A DNA stretch of 64,000 nucleotides from Chryseobacterium sp. JM1 (lineage in GTDB: Bacteria; Bacteroidota; Bacteroidia; Flavobacteriales; Weeksellaceae). The position numbers and the translations under genes are program-made. Positions 34,153 to 43,418 of the stretch are shown here, piece by piece. A model generated the notes under the pieces. The model worked only from the letters and a program-made list of their open reading frames with translations, did no database searches and was not told where the DNA came from. The stretch is from contig NZ_JPRN01000003.1 in assembly GCF_000737715.1 (NCBI RefSeq), positions 124,001 through 188,000 of the forward strand, given 5' to 3'. The first letter of the stretch is position 1. Each line of letters starts with the position of its first letter.

Positions 34153-35106
34153 TTGAGACTACTTTATATCATATTCATCTTCTTTTTCTGTACAGTAAAT
34201 GCGCAGAAGGCCCTTCCTTTAGACACCCTGAAACTGAAGGAAGCCAAAGATATGCTGGCAGACGATTACGGAAACCTGTACATCTACAAAAACAAAGATT
34301 TCAGCTTTACGAAATATGATTCTCTGGGAAAACAGCTCGGGAAAATGATGCTTACGGTTCCTTACAAAGTACAGTCGGTACAGAATCCTCTGAGCCTGGC
34401 CTTATTTTCAGAAAATGCCCAGGAAATGAAATTTGTGGATCAGAATATGAATGAGATTCAAAAGATTGATTTCAAACAGAAATTCGGATTTATCAGAATG
34501 GCGTATGCGGAAGATCTTCAGCAGCTCTGGCTTCTGGATGACAGCACTAAACGTCTTATCCAGTACAATTTCAGGAACGACACCACCATCAATTCCTATC
34601 CTTTTGACGTCAGTTTTGATGACATGATGGATCTGCTGGTCTTTGAAACGAAAGTTTATATTTTAACCAGGAAACATATCAGAGTCTTCTCGCTGAAGTT
34701 TGAAAAACTCTTTGAAGCGCCACTGGAAAACGGAAAACGTTTCAGAAGGGAGAATGATGTTATTTTGGTCGTTGCAGACAACTCGATTTTGAAATACGAT
34801 CCCGAAAAAGGAATGGTGAAGATTTTTGAAGACAAGGACGCACAAATTGTGGATAAAAACATCCTTTCTTATTTTGAAATCAAAGCGAACAAACTCTATC
34901 TTTACAACTTAGAAAAAATAAAGGAAACTAAACTGCAGACAGAGCCAGAAACCAAGCCGGTAACGTCGCCAGTCACTGAAAAACAGGCTGGGGAAGAAGG
35001 GCAGAAAGCTGACGATGAAAAGAAGGAATCTGAAGAGAAAGCTACAGACCATAATTTGCAGAAGCTGATAGAAGATACTTCCGAAGTTCAGGCCGTTGGA
35101 GTTTAG
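34153..35106 (+). CDS. Secreted beta-propeller-like protein of unknown function
   Basis: The start is TTG at 34153: an in-frame TAG lies at 34147 and the hydrophobic signal follows at once, leaving no ATG option. The 317-residue product has a signal peptide ending TVNAQ. The mature part is built of repeating beta segments such as MLADDYGNLYIYKNKDFSF and LQQLWLLDDSTKRLIQYNF, suggesting a propeller with DxxGNLYI-type blades. A low-complexity Glu/Lys/Thr-rich tail of about 60 residues ends the protein. No family name is offered with certainty. The deoxynucleoside kinase gene follows after 29 bases. Confidence 0.68.
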   Translation: MRLLYIIFIFFFCTVNAQKALPLDTLKLKEAKDMLADDYGNLYIYKNKDFSFTKYDSLGKQLGKMMLTVPYKVQSVQNPLSLALFSENAQEMKFVDQNMNEIQKIDFKQKFGFIRMAYAEDLQQLWLLDDSTKRLIQYNFRNDTTINSYPFDVSFDDMMDLLVFETKVYILTRKHIRVFSLKFEKLFEAPLENGKRFRRENDVILVVADNSILKYDPEKGMVKIFEDKDAQIVDKNILSYFEIKANKLYLYNLEKIKETKLQTEPETKPVTSPVTEKQAGEEGQKADDEKKESEEKATDHNLQKLIEDTSEVQAVGV

Positions 35107-35135
35107 TCAAATTAAATTAAAAAATACTTAGAAGA

Positions 35136-35750
35136 ATGCATATTGCAGTTACAGGAAATATTGGAGCAGGAAAAACCACTTTGACCACGATGCTTGCCAA
35201 GCATTACGGATGGGATGCACAGTTTGAAGATGTAGACCATAACCCTTATCTGGAAGATTTTTATGCGGACATGAGCAAATGGAGCTTTGCGCTGCAGATC
35301 TACTTTTTAGGAAGCAGATTCCGCCAGGTAAAGGAGATCAGAGAAAGTGGAAAAAATATTATTCAGGACCGTACCATCTATGAAGATGCCCATATTTTCG
35401 CAGAAAACCTGAACGATATGAAACTTCTTTCCGACAGGGATTTCAAGAACTATATCTCTGTTTTTGGCCTGATGAAATCATTTGTTTCTGCACCGGATCT
35501 TTTAATTTATTTAAAATCTGATGTTCCGAACCTTGTGAAAAAGATTTACAAAAGAGGAAGAGAATACGAAGCATCCATCAGTATCGAATACCTTTCCAAA
35601 CTGAACCAGAAATACGAAAAATGGATCTCCGATTATACAGAAGGCAAGCTTCTTGTGATTGAAGTAGATGACCTTGATTTCGTAGAAAAACCTGAGGATT
35701 TCGGATTTATCCTTGAAAAGATCGAAGCAGAGCTGAACGGTCTGTTTTAA
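35136..35750 (+). CDS. Deoxynucleoside kinase
   Basis: This 204-residue cytoplasmic enzyme phosphorylates deoxynucleosides for salvage (dAK/dGK/dCK type). The P-loop GNIGAGKT is at residues 7-14, the catalytic/DRS-type motif appears as DRTIYEDAHIF, and the LID region contains KKIYKRGREYE with its arginines. Length is normal. Which nucleoside is preferred cannot be told. It stands between a secreted protein gene and an ArsC-like gene, with no obvious functional link to either. Confidence 0.88.
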   Translation: MHIAVTGNIGAGKTTLTTMLAKHYGWDAQFEDVDHNPYLEDFYADMSKWSFALQIYFLGSRFRQVKEIRESGKNIIQDRTIYEDAHIFAENLNDMKLLSDRDFKNYISVFGLMKSFVSAPDLLIYLKSDVPNLVKKIYKRGREYEASISIEYLSKLNQKYEKWISDYTEGKLLVIEVDDLDFVEKPEDFGFILEKIEAELNGLF

Positions 35751-35836
35751 CAAATTTTTATCAGAATTTAAGACGGCTTTCCAGTCATTTCTTCCTAAAT
35801 TTGAGAAGAAAGTTTAATTTTTTAAATGATTATAAT

Positions 35837-36187
35837 ATGATGGTTAAGGTTTTACATAACGGAAGTTGCTCGAAATCCAATGCTGTTCTGGAGTATCTGG
35901 ACGAGAATGGGGTGCCTTTTGAGATCATCAACATCGTAGAAGATCCATTAAGCGTCCTGGAGATTAAAACAGTACTGAAAAAGCTAAATCAGAGCGTGTT
36001 TCATATGATCCGCAAAACAGATAAGCTGTATACGGAACAATATGCCGACAAAAATTATTCTGAAGAAGAATGGATTAAAATCCTGTCTGAAAATCCTTCC
36101 CTGATCCAAAGGCCTATCCTGATCAAAGGATCTGTGGCCATGCTGGGAAGACCTATTGAAAATGTGAAATTCTTTATTGAAAAATAA
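35837..36187 (+). CDS. ArsC/Spx-family (arsenate reductase-like) protein
   Basis: The ATG at 35837 is preferred to the TTG at 35801. From it the 116-residue protein begins with the thioredoxin-like motif VLHNGSCSKSNAVLEYL, whose Cys11 corresponds to the catalytic cysteine of ArsC. The late segment PSLIQRPILIKGSVAMLGRP is the family signature, with an arginine near the active site. Many relatives are glutaredoxin-dependent arsenate reductases, while others are uncharacterised YffB-like proteins. No ars operon is nearby, so a true arsenate role is uncertain. A bidirectional terminator follows. Confidence 0.82.
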   Translation: MMVKVLHNGSCSKSNAVLEYLDENGVPFEIINIVEDPLSVLEIKTVLKKLNQSVFHMIRKTDKLYTEQYADKNYSEEEWIKILSENPSLIQRPILIKGSVAMLGRPIENVKFFIEK

Positions 36188-36195
36188 TAAGCATA

Positions 36196-36223
36196 AAAAA
36201 AGTCAGCGGAAGCTGACTTTTTT
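36196..36223. terminator. Bidirectional terminator between convergent genes
   Basis: AAAAAAGTCAGC pairs exactly with GCTGACTTTTTT around GGAA. The A and T runs on either side let it end both the ArsC-like transcript and the minus-strand DUF493 transcript. Confidence 0.9.
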
Positions 36224-36228
36224 ATTTT

Positions 36229-36534
36229 CTACAATAGAATAACGCCTTCTATTTTAGCAACGTCTTTATAAATATTCACTACCTGATCTGCATCCAGAAC
36301 GAACGCGTTGATATTGCAGGCTGTGTACTTTCCATTTTTGCTTTCGCGGTTTCCTAATGTGAATTTAATCCCATCGAAAACTCTGTAAATTTCTGTAAGT
36401 TTCGCCTGGTCTGTAGGAATGATAAATTTAAATAAATAATCTTCCGGAAAGTCATGGTGACCTTCCAGTTTTTCCTTTAGAGAACTGTAAAAATCCTCCT
36501 GGTTTGCGTGTTGGTTTCCTTGTAATATGTCCAT
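36229..36534 (-). CDS. DUF493 (YbeD-like) protein
   Basis: The ATG at 36534 gives a 101-residue protein of the DUF493 family; the longer frame would run into the upstream DUF4197 gene. It has a ferredoxin-like alpha/beta fold with FPEDYLFKFIIPTD and a C-terminal strand and helix around VLDADQVVNIYKDVAKIEG. E. coli YbeD resembles ACT-type regulatory domains but has no settled function. It is 40 bases downstream of the DUF4197 gene on the same strand and probably shares its transcript. Confidence 0.8.
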   Translation of the reverse strand: MDILQGNQHANQEDFYSSLKEKLEGHHDFPEDYLFKFIIPTDQAKLTEIYRVFDGIKFTLGNRESKNGKYTACNINAFVLDADQVVNIYKDVAKIEGVILL

Positions 36535-36574
36535 CTGCCTTGTTAAATTATATATAAATATAGCGAAATTTTTT

Positions 36575-37246
36575 CTATTTTCCAAGAGGCCCGAGCAGGG
36601 CTTTTGAATTCTGATGTTCGTAATCTTCAATGATGTTGAACAGCCCGTTGACCAATTGTTCTGAGGCCAGTTTGCTCAATCCTCCGGTGTTTACATTGCT
36701 GCTGCTTCCTCCAAGAAGGCTTCCCAGAAGATTGTTCCCGGAAAGAGCCGTATTGATGGTTTTTGCAATGCCGTATTCGTTCAGTTTCTCATCTACTTTA
36801 GGAGCGATAGCTGCTATAAGTTGCTGAGAGGTTTTTTCCTTTAAGATTTGCGTTGCCGTAGTTCCCTGAATGATTCTTGTGACATCCTGTGCATTCAGGC
36901 TGTTGACTGCATCCTGTAGAATCGGTTTTGAAAGATTAACTGTATATGCAGCTGCCTGAGCGATAAAATCTCTCTCTTTAGCAACTAAGGACGGAGCGAT
37001 CTTTTCAAGAGTGGAATTGATATCTCTAAGCTCTTTTGGAAGTGCCTTATCCACCATATTGTTTTGAAGGAAGGCTTCTTTATTGCTGTAGATCCCCATA
37101 CCTTTATCAATACCGTTCAGTAAAAGTTTTTTAATGATCGATAGACCCAGGTCTGTGGTAGCCATGGTTTGGCAGGATTGTACCGTTGTTAAAACCAGTG
37201 TTCCGGTTCCGATTAACAAAGCTGCCGTTATAATGTATTTTTTCAT
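36575..37246 (-). CDS. DUF4197 exported protein
   Basis: This 223-residue protein matches DUF4197, a family of exported alpha-helical proteins. The N-terminus has a hydrophobic signal followed by VQSCQ, so Cys25 may be lipidated. Typical segments are LSIIKKLLLNGIDKGMGIYS, KLPKELRDINSTLEKI-like helices and TATQILKEKTSQQLIAAIAP. A Gly/Ser-rich loop lies near residues 175-190. The function is unknown. It starts a two-gene minus-strand unit with DUF493 and is divergent from the susC-type gene across about 350 bases. Confidence 0.8.
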   Translation of the reverse strand: MKKYIITAALLIGTGTLVLTTVQSCQTMATTDLGLSIIKKLLLNGIDKGMGIYSNKEAFLQNNMVDKALPKELRDINSTLEKIAPSLVAKERDFIAQAAAYTVNLSKPILQDAVNSLNAQDVTRIIQGTTATQILKEKTSQQLIAAIAPKVDEKLNEYGIAKTINTALSGNNLLGSLLGGSSSNVNTGGLSKLASEQLVNGLFNIIEDYEHQNSKALLGPLGK

Positions 37247-37595
37247 TGATCTTTTTCTTATTTTCTCAAATATTGCGCCAAAGGTAAATACTATTCCCGT
37301 ATTAACAAAATATTAAATTCCTGTTGCGTATTTGGTGAATTTTCTGCTGAAAATGCAATAGTTTTAATTGGGTATTTTATCATAAATTCAAAGTTATAAT
37401 GGGATTTAATTCAGTTAAATAGTTATTATTAGAGTTTGTGTTTAATATTTGTATGGTTTTTTTAAATTTTTAAGATATGTTAACAATGTTCGTTTTTTTT
37501 TCTATTTTTGACTAATGTCTTTTTTTGAGAATTTAAATAACTCCACCAGGAAGGACATTAATTAAAATTTGATTGTACGAATAAAATTGAACTAT
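37247..37595. other. A+T-rich divergent intergenic region upstream of the SusC gene
   Basis: No gene is seen in about 350 bases. The region must hold promoters for DUF4197 (minus) and the SusC-type gene (plus). A TATTTTTG box is at 37503-37510, about 85 bases before the SusC start, leaving a fairly long leader. No clear -33 element, operator or riboswitch fold was recognised, and no sensor or regulator gene is adjacent. Confidence 0.5.
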
Positions 37596-40418
37596 ATGAA
37601 ACAACGTGATTTAAAGTATTCATGTCTCATTGCTGTTTTATACTTCGGTATGAACGTCAATGCGCAGACTGCTCCCAAAGATACTACTGCCAAAGAGCAG
37701 AAGATCGAGGAGGTAGTTCTGATAGGATATGGATCTCAGAAAAAAGAAAATGTGACCGGAAGTATCGGGGTAGTTTCTGCCAAAGACCTGGCCAACAGAC
37801 CTAACGCTAACCCAATCAGTTCTATTCAGGGAAGGTTATCCGGGGTACAGGTTTTAAATTCAGGTGCACCGGGAGGTTCGCCAAGAGTAGATATCAGAGG
37901 GGTAAGCTCACTGACAGGTAAGACGGTTTTTATCGTAGACGGAATGATCACTGATGATATTTCTTTCTTAAGCCCTCAGGATATAGAATCTATGAGTGTT
38001 CTGAAAGATCCTTCAAGTTTAGCGATCTACGGAGCAAGAGCCTCTAACGGAGCTGTGATCATTAAAACGAAAACCGGGAAAGGAAAGAAACCTGTTTTTA
38101 ATTTTAACTCGTACTTAGGGATAAAAACAGTGACCAATATTCCTAAAATGGTTAATGCAGATCAATATGTAGAATTGTATAATGAGAAACTGATCAATGA
38201 TAAAGTAAACAATCCTACCTTCTTAAACAGGTCTGCTTATCCGGCAGATACAGACTGGTTCAAAGAGATTTTCAGAACGAGTATCATTAATTCCAATGAT
38301 ATTTCTGCATCCGGAAATCTTGGAAAGCTGAACTATTACTTAAGTGTGGGAAATCTTCAGGATGAAGGAAACTTAGCTGCAGGGAGAGGAATCAATTCTG
38401 GAAGTGGTTTTAACAGATTTGCGACTAAGGTGAATCTTAGTTATAAAGTGACTGATAATATTACCATCGGAAACAATTTCACGTTTTCAAAAATGCGTAC
38501 AGATCATGCGCAGAATACTTTACTGGATGCCTATTCATCACCACCGCTTTATTCTACGATGAATCCGGCTACGGGAGATTACCAGTATTTCACATTGGCT
38601 AAAGTGCCCAATTCAAGAGCGAAATTAGATTTATTCAGATCTCAGACCAGAGAAGAAAGACTGTTGAATAATATCTGGGGAGAATATAAATTCCTGAAAG
38701 ATTTTACTTTAAGAGTAAGCTATAGCTCTGATAATATCAATTCGAGCAAGTATGAATTTACTCCGACGTTTGGTTATTTTCCTTCAGCAGACCAAAAGCC
38801 GACTAAATTAATCACAAGAGACTCCAGAACCAGAAATTACATTTGGGACAATACATTGAGCTGGAAGAAAAGTTTAGGGAAACATAACATCGAATTGTTA
38901 GCCGGTTTCTCCAGAACAAGAAATTCTTACGCTCAGACTTATGCAGAAGCATTAAATGTAAAGTATGATGGAAGTAATTCTTCATTGGGCATATCTAACG
39001 GAACTGATATTTATATAACCAGTTTTGAAGAAGGAGAAAGAAATGTTATTCCATATCAGGACAGAATTGAATCATTTTTCGGAAGGCTGAATTATGATTA
39101 TGGAGGGAAATATTTAGTAAATGCATCCATTCGTAGAGATGGAACCTCAAAGTATTCATCGAATGACAGATACCGTGTATTTCCAGCTGTAAGCGCGGGA
39201 TGGGTGATTTCAAAAGAAAATTTCATGAGCGAGCAGAATGTTTTCAGCCTTTTAAAACTGAGAGCAAGCTGGGGTAAATTAGGAAACCCGGATGTACAGA
39301 GAGCGTATACGCTTAATACAACAAAAATTATTGAAGGGGCATACTATGGGGGAAATGGTGCACCGGCACAAACCATTGATAAAATTATAGATCCTAATAT
39401 TGGCTGGGAAACGACAACCGGTAGAGATTTTGGGTTGGAAATGGCTTTATTTAATAATAAGCTGAAAGTTGACGCTACGTATTTTGATAAAGATACGAAG
39501 GATGTTGTTTATGGTATTGTACAGGGAACTGTTTCTGGTGCGGGTAACTGGAACAATTACATTACTAATGCCTATTCTTTTAACAACAAAGGATTTGAAT
39601 TTTCTATCAACTATGACACTAATATTAGCGAGAATGTAAAGCTTGGTGTTTATGGAAACATGACCACCCTGAAAAATAAAATTACCTCCGTATTTAATGG
39701 ATCTTATTTGCAGACCGGAGCGAGCTTATATGGTAATTCAATCATAAGATTACAGGAAGGACAGGCTGTAGGTTCTTACTACGGATATCAGGTGGAAGGT
39801 GTTTTCCAGAATGCTTCGGAAGTAGCAGGGGCACCTACACAGAATGGAGCGACACCGGGAGGATTTAGATTTGCAGATATCGACGGAAACGGAGTCATTG
39901 ATGCGAGAGATAAAACTTTCTTAGGAAGTCCTATTCCTAAAGGGACTTACGGATTTGGTATTAATCTGAATGTATATGATTTTGATTTTGCAATCGACTT
40001 CCAGGGTGTATTTGGAAATAAGATCTACAATTTCAACAGAGAGCAACGCTACGGAAATGAAAGCTGGGATTTGGATTTCTATAATAACAGATGGCATGGT
40101 GCAGGTACCTCAAATGCTTATCCGATGGCTACCAATGACCAGTCAATTATCTTACCTAACAGTTTCTACGTAGAAGATGGAAGTTACATCAGAATCAGAA
40201 ATATCCAGGTAGGTTATAATTTACCTAAATCATTTGCCAATGCGATGTCTATCACTAAATTAAGATTGTATGTAAGTGCTCAGAATCCTTGGACAAGCTT
40301 CAAATACAATGGATTCTCACCCGAAATTTTGAATACAGACAGAGTGCAGATGGGTGTTGATAATAACATTTATCCGATTTCAGCGATCTACACTATCGGT
40401 ATGAACTTAACATTTTAA
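37596..40418 (+). CDS. SusC/RagA-family TonB-linked outer-membrane transporter
   Basis: The ATG at 37596 gives a signal peptide ending NVNAQ and a 940-residue protein; the TTG at 37569 would add a non-signal extension. The mature protein starts almost directly with the TonB-box-like IEEVVLIGYGSQKKENVTGS. A plug domain (RLSGVQVLNSGAPGGSPRVD, then IYGARASNGAVIIKTK) and a beta-barrel ending in IYTIGMNLTF follow. The carboxypeptidase-like N-terminal domain found in many SusC proteins is absent. With the SusD partner 13 bases downstream it imports oligosaccharides across the outer membrane for the adjoining glycosidases. Confidence 0.96.
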   Translation: MKQRDLKYSCLIAVLYFGMNVNAQTAPKDTTAKEQKIEEVVLIGYGSQKKENVTGSIGVVSAKDLANRPNANPISSIQGRLSGVQVLNSGAPGGSPRVDIRGVSSLTGKTVFIVDGMITDDISFLSPQDIESMSVLKDPSSLAIYGARASNGAVIIKTKTGKGKKPVFNFNSYLGIKTVTNIPKMVNADQYVELYNEKLINDKVNNPTFLNRSAYPADTDWFKEIFRTSIINSNDISASGNLGKLNYYLSVGNLQDEGNLAAGRGINSGSGFNRFATKVNLSYKVTDNITIGNNFTFSKMRTDHAQNTLLDAYSSPPLYSTMNPATGDYQYFTLAKVPNSRAKLDLFRSQTREERLLNNIWGEYKFLKDFTLRVSYSSDNINSSKYEFTPTFGYFPSADQKPTKLITRDSRTRNYIWDNTLSWKKSLGKHNIELLAGFSRTRNSYAQTYAEALNVKYDGSNSSLGISNGTDIYITSFEEGERNVIPYQDRIESFFGRLNYDYGGKYLVNASIRRDGTSKYSSNDRYRVFPAVSAGWVISKENFMSEQNVFSLLKLRASWGKLGNPDVQRAYTLNTTKIIEGAYYGGNGAPAQTIDKIIDPNIGWETTTGRDFGLEMALFNNKLKVDATYFDKDTKDVVYGIVQGTVSGAGNWNNYITNAYSFNNKGFEFSINYDTNISENVKLGVYGNMTTLKNKITSVFNGSYLQTGASLYGNSIIRLQEGQAVGSYYGYQVEGVFQNASEVAGAPTQNGATPGGFRFADIDGNGVIDARDKTFLGSPIPKGTYGFGINLNVYDFDFAIDFQGVFGNKIYNFNREQRYGNESWDLDFYNNRWHGAGTSNAYPMATNDQSIILPNSFYVEDGSYIRIRNIQVGYNLPKSFANAMSITKLRLYVSAQNPWTSFKYNGFSPEILNTDRVQMGVDNNIYPISAIYTIGMNLTF

Positions 40419-40431
40419 TTAAGAAAGAGTT

Positions 40432-41850
40432 ATGAAAAAGATATTTTTATCAGTCGCTTTATTTTCGCTTGTACTAAGCTGTAAAGACGATTATTTAGAC
40501 ATAAAGCAGGAAGGTCAGACAGAGGCTGCATCATTTTTCAAGACCCAGGAAGATGCTTTACAGGCTACCAGTGCTATCTATAGCTTTCTGAGAAGCTGGG
40601 AGAACTCGGCTTTTCCTTACCAGTTCGTTTTCGGGGTTCCGGCAGATGATGTGGTAAAAGGCTCTAACCCGGGAGATTCGTCTTTCATTAATGTATATGA
40701 TAATTTCACTTATACAGTGAGTGACGAAGGAGTAAGAGGATATTGGATCGGGCAGTGGCAGGCTGTGAACAGAACGAATCAGGTGATCACCAATGTTCCG
40801 GCAATAGATATGGATACTACTTTAAAGAACAGACTGATCGCTGAATCCAGAATGTTAAGAGCGTACTTCTATTTCAATTTAGTAAGAATTTATGGAGGTG
40901 TTCCCATTTATGATAAAGTGGAGGCTGTTTATGATAAACCGAGAAACTCAGTGGAAGAAGTATACAATTTCATCATTGCTGACCTTACGGCAGCAGCAGA
41001 AGTTTTACCTCAGACATATCCGGCCTCAGATCTTGGGAGAGTAACAAAAGGAGCTGCATTGGGACTGCTTTCTAAAGTATACCTTTATAAAAAAGACTGG
41101 CAGAAGGCATATGATACTTCTAACCAGTTAATTGGAATGGGATATGATTTAGATCCTGATTTTAACCATTTATTCAGACCGGCAGGTGAGTTCGGCAGAG
41201 AATCTGTTTTTGAAGTGAACTGTGGATGCGAACCACCATATAAAGGAAGTCAGTATGCGGAAGTTCAGGGAGTAAGAGATCAGTTCGGATGGGGCTTTTT
41301 CACACCTTCCAATGCACTTGAAAATGCATTTGAGACAGGGGATATCAGAAAAGAACTGACGATCCTTAGAAACGGAGAAACTACACCGGAAGGAGACCTG
41401 ATTGCTATGGGAGATGCCAACTCTGTAACGACCTACAACCAGAAAGTATATGTTCCGAAAGCTTTGAATAACAGTGCTTGTGGTTATGGATCTATCCAGA
41501 ACATCAGAATACTGCGTTTTGCAGAAATCCTTTTGATCAATGCAGAAGCAGCTAATGAATTGGGTAATACCTCTACAGCAAAATTAAATCTGGATAAAGT
41601 GAGAAACAGAGCTAATCTTTTACCAACAACCGCTACTACCCAGATTGCAATGCGTAACGCAATATGGCACGAAAGAAGAGTAGAGTTGGCCCTTGAAGGT
41701 GACAGATTTGTTGATTTAGTAAGAACAGGTCAGGCAGCGACAGTACTTGCTCCTTACGGATTTAAAGCAGGGAAGAATGAAGTATTCCCTATTCCTTTAG
41801 ATGCAATGGATCAAAGCCACGGAGCTTTCACGCAAAATCCTGGTTATTAA
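40432..41850 (+). CDS. SusD/RagB-family nutrient-binding lipoprotein
   Basis: This 472-residue outer-membrane lipoprotein (VLSCKDDYLD, Cys17, with an acidic stretch right after it like a surface-export signal) is the glycan-binding lid for the preceding SusC transporter. Family features are LIAESRMLRAYFYFNLVRIYG-type TPR helices, GRVTKGAALGLLSKVYLY, and the C-terminal WHERRVELALEGDRFVDLVR block. The ligand is not readable from sequence; the neighbouring enzymes suggest a beta-glucan. A terminator-like hairpin after the stop may reduce transcription of the downstream enzyme genes relative to the transporter pair. Confidence 0.95.
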   Translation: MKKIFLSVALFSLVLSCKDDYLDIKQEGQTEAASFFKTQEDALQATSAIYSFLRSWENSAFPYQFVFGVPADDVVKGSNPGDSSFINVYDNFTYTVSDEGVRGYWIGQWQAVNRTNQVITNVPAIDMDTTLKNRLIAESRMLRAYFYFNLVRIYGGVPIYDKVEAVYDKPRNSVEEVYNFIIADLTAAAEVLPQTYPASDLGRVTKGAALGLLSKVYLYKKDWQKAYDTSNQLIGMGYDLDPDFNHLFRPAGEFGRESVFEVNCGCEPPYKGSQYAEVQGVRDQFGWGFFTPSNALENAFETGDIRKELTILRNGETTPEGDLIAMGDANSVTTYNQKVYVPKALNNSACGYGSIQNIRILRFAEILLINAEAANELGNTSTAKLNLDKVRNRANLLPTTATTQIAMRNAIWHERRVELALEGDRFVDLVRTGQAATVLAPYGFKAGKNEVFPIPLDAMDQSHGAFTQNPGY

Positions 41851-41869
41851 TCTAACATATTATAAAATG

Positions 41870-41895
41870 GCCAAAGTTTACTTTGGCTGTTTTTT
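41870..41895 (+). terminator. Terminator or attenuator after susD
   Basis: GCCAAAG pairs with CTTTGGC around TTTA, followed by TGTTTTTTTA. It lies 19 bases after the susD-type stop and inside the locus, so it may allow partial readthrough. Confidence 0.75.
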
Positions 41896-41922
41896 TATTA
41901 TCCATATGAAAATGTATATCTT

Positions 41923-43308
41923 ATGAAGTTAGGTCTTATTTCTATTCTTACAGTATCCTTACTGTTTTCCTGCAAAAATGCTCAGATCAAAAATACTGAA
42001 ACTGCTCAAAATGAAGCTGTAAAAAGCAACATTACCGATGAGCAGCTCATGGACAGAGTGCAGAAAGATGCCCTGAAGTATTTCTGGGATTATGCCGAAC
42101 CCAAATCGATGTTGGGAAGAGAGCGTTATCACGAAGACGATATCTATCCTGACAACGACAAACACGTCATCACAACAGGCGGATCAGGATTCGGATTGGC
42201 GACCCTTCTGGTAGGTGTGGAAAGAGGATTTGTTCCAAGAAAAGAAGCCGTAAAAAGACTGACTCACATGATGAATTTTCTCGCAAAAGCAGACCGCCAT
42301 AAAGGCGCCTGGTCTCACTGGATCAATGGAGAAACAGGAAAAACAGTTCCTTTCGGGAAAAAAGATAACGGGGGCGACCTTGTGGAGACTGCATTCCTTA
42401 CTTCAGGAATCCTGATGGTACGCGAATACTTTAAAAACGGAAATGCCGAAGAAAAAGCCCTCGCTTCGAAATGCGACGAGCTTTGGAAAGGAATTCAATG
42501 GAACTGGTATACAAAAGGAGGCGAGAAAGTACTCTACTGGCACTGGTCACCAGAATACCAATGGGAAATGAATTTTCCTTTGGAAGGTTACAATGAATGT
42601 TTGATCACTTACATTTTAGCCGCTTCATCACCTACACATCCTATCGATACGAAAACCTATTACAAAGGCTGGGCGAGAAACGGAAATTACCTTTCAGATA
42701 AAACAAAATACGGACTTCCTCTGTACGTAAAACACAACTATGCCGAAGAATACGGCGGACCGCTTTTCTGGTCGCAATATTCCTATATCGGTCTGGATCC
42801 TACCGGACTTTCTGATAAACTGGTGAAAAACTATTTTGACTTAAACAAAAATCAAGTCCTGATCGACTATAAATACTGCGTTGAAAATCCAAAACAGTGG
42901 AAAGGCTACGGCCCGAACTACTGGGGACTGACAGCCGGATATACAAGAAATGAAGACGGAAGCACAGGCTACACCGCTCATATGCCAACCAATGACAATG
43001 GTGTAATCACACCGACAGCAGCATTGAGCAGCTTTCCGTACACGCCAAAAGAATCTATGGATTTCCTGAGATTCCTGTACACACAAAAACTGGAATTCAT
43101 AGGATCAGCTGGGCCTTATGATGCCACTTCCGTGAATTACAACAACTGGTTTACACCAAGATATTTAGCCATCGACCAGGGAACCATCGCTCCGATGATC
43201 GAAAACTACAGAACAGGATTCCTGTGGAAATTATTTATGAATGCCCCCGAAATTCAGCAGGGACTTAAAAAATTAAGCTTCCAATCTGAGAAATACGGGA
43301 TAAAATAA
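41923..43308 (+). CDS. GH144-like 'glycoamylase' lipoprotein (putative endo-beta-1,2-glucanase)
   Basis: This 461-residue lipoprotein (LLFSCKN, Cys17) has the (alpha/alpha)6 'glycoamylase' domain. Recognisable blocks are DALKYFWDYAEP, ITTGGSGFGLATLLVGVERG, GGDLVETAFLTSGILM, FPLEGYNECLITYILAASSP, GPLFWSQYSYIGLDP and, near the end, ENYRTGFLWKLFM. As I recall, this family was founded as GH144 on a Bacteroidota endo-beta-1,2-glucanase, so it probably cuts a beta-glucan outside or in the periplasm. The SusCD pair upstream and the GH3 enzyme downstream fit. Cyclic or linear beta-1,2-glucan is an inference; other beta-glucans are possible. Confidence 0.83.
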   Translation: MKLGLISILTVSLLFSCKNAQIKNTETAQNEAVKSNITDEQLMDRVQKDALKYFWDYAEPKSMLGRERYHEDDIYPDNDKHVITTGGSGFGLATLLVGVERGFVPRKEAVKRLTHMMNFLAKADRHKGAWSHWINGETGKTVPFGKKDNGGDLVETAFLTSGILMVREYFKNGNAEEKALASKCDELWKGIQWNWYTKGGEKVLYWHWSPEYQWEMNFPLEGYNECLITYILAASSPTHPIDTKTYYKGWARNGNYLSDKTKYGLPLYVKHNYAEEYGGPLFWSQYSYIGLDPTGLSDKLVKNYFDLNKNQVLIDYKYCVENPKQWKGYGPNYWGLTAGYTRNEDGSTGYTAHMPTNDNGVITPTAALSSFPYTPKESMDFLRFLYTQKLEFIGSAGPYDATSVNYNNWFTPRYLAIDQGTIAPMIENYRTGFLWKLFMNAPEIQQGLKKLSFQSEKYGIK

Positions 43309-43349
43309 TATGAATTTATATAATTTTCAACAGGATTTTCATTCAATAG

Positions 43350-43396
43350 AAACGGGCTTTCGCCCGTTTAAATAAAAACTACACACCAAACGGCTT
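43350..43396. repeat. Two adjacent small hairpins between the GH144-like and esterase genes
   Basis: AAACGGGC-TTTC-GCCCGTTT (43350-43369) is followed by a second small hairpin around GGCT-TT-AGCC. Their 'CGGGCTTTCGCCCG' style is seen in degraded form at 61810-61830. They may stabilise or end transcripts. Confidence 0.65.
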
Positions 43397-43418
43397 TAGC
43401 CAAAACTTATATATTAAT

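Noticed and set aside
35837..36187. Arsenic-resistance operon
   Set aside because: Only one ArsC-fold protein is present; there is no ArsR, ArsB or Acr3 gene around it.
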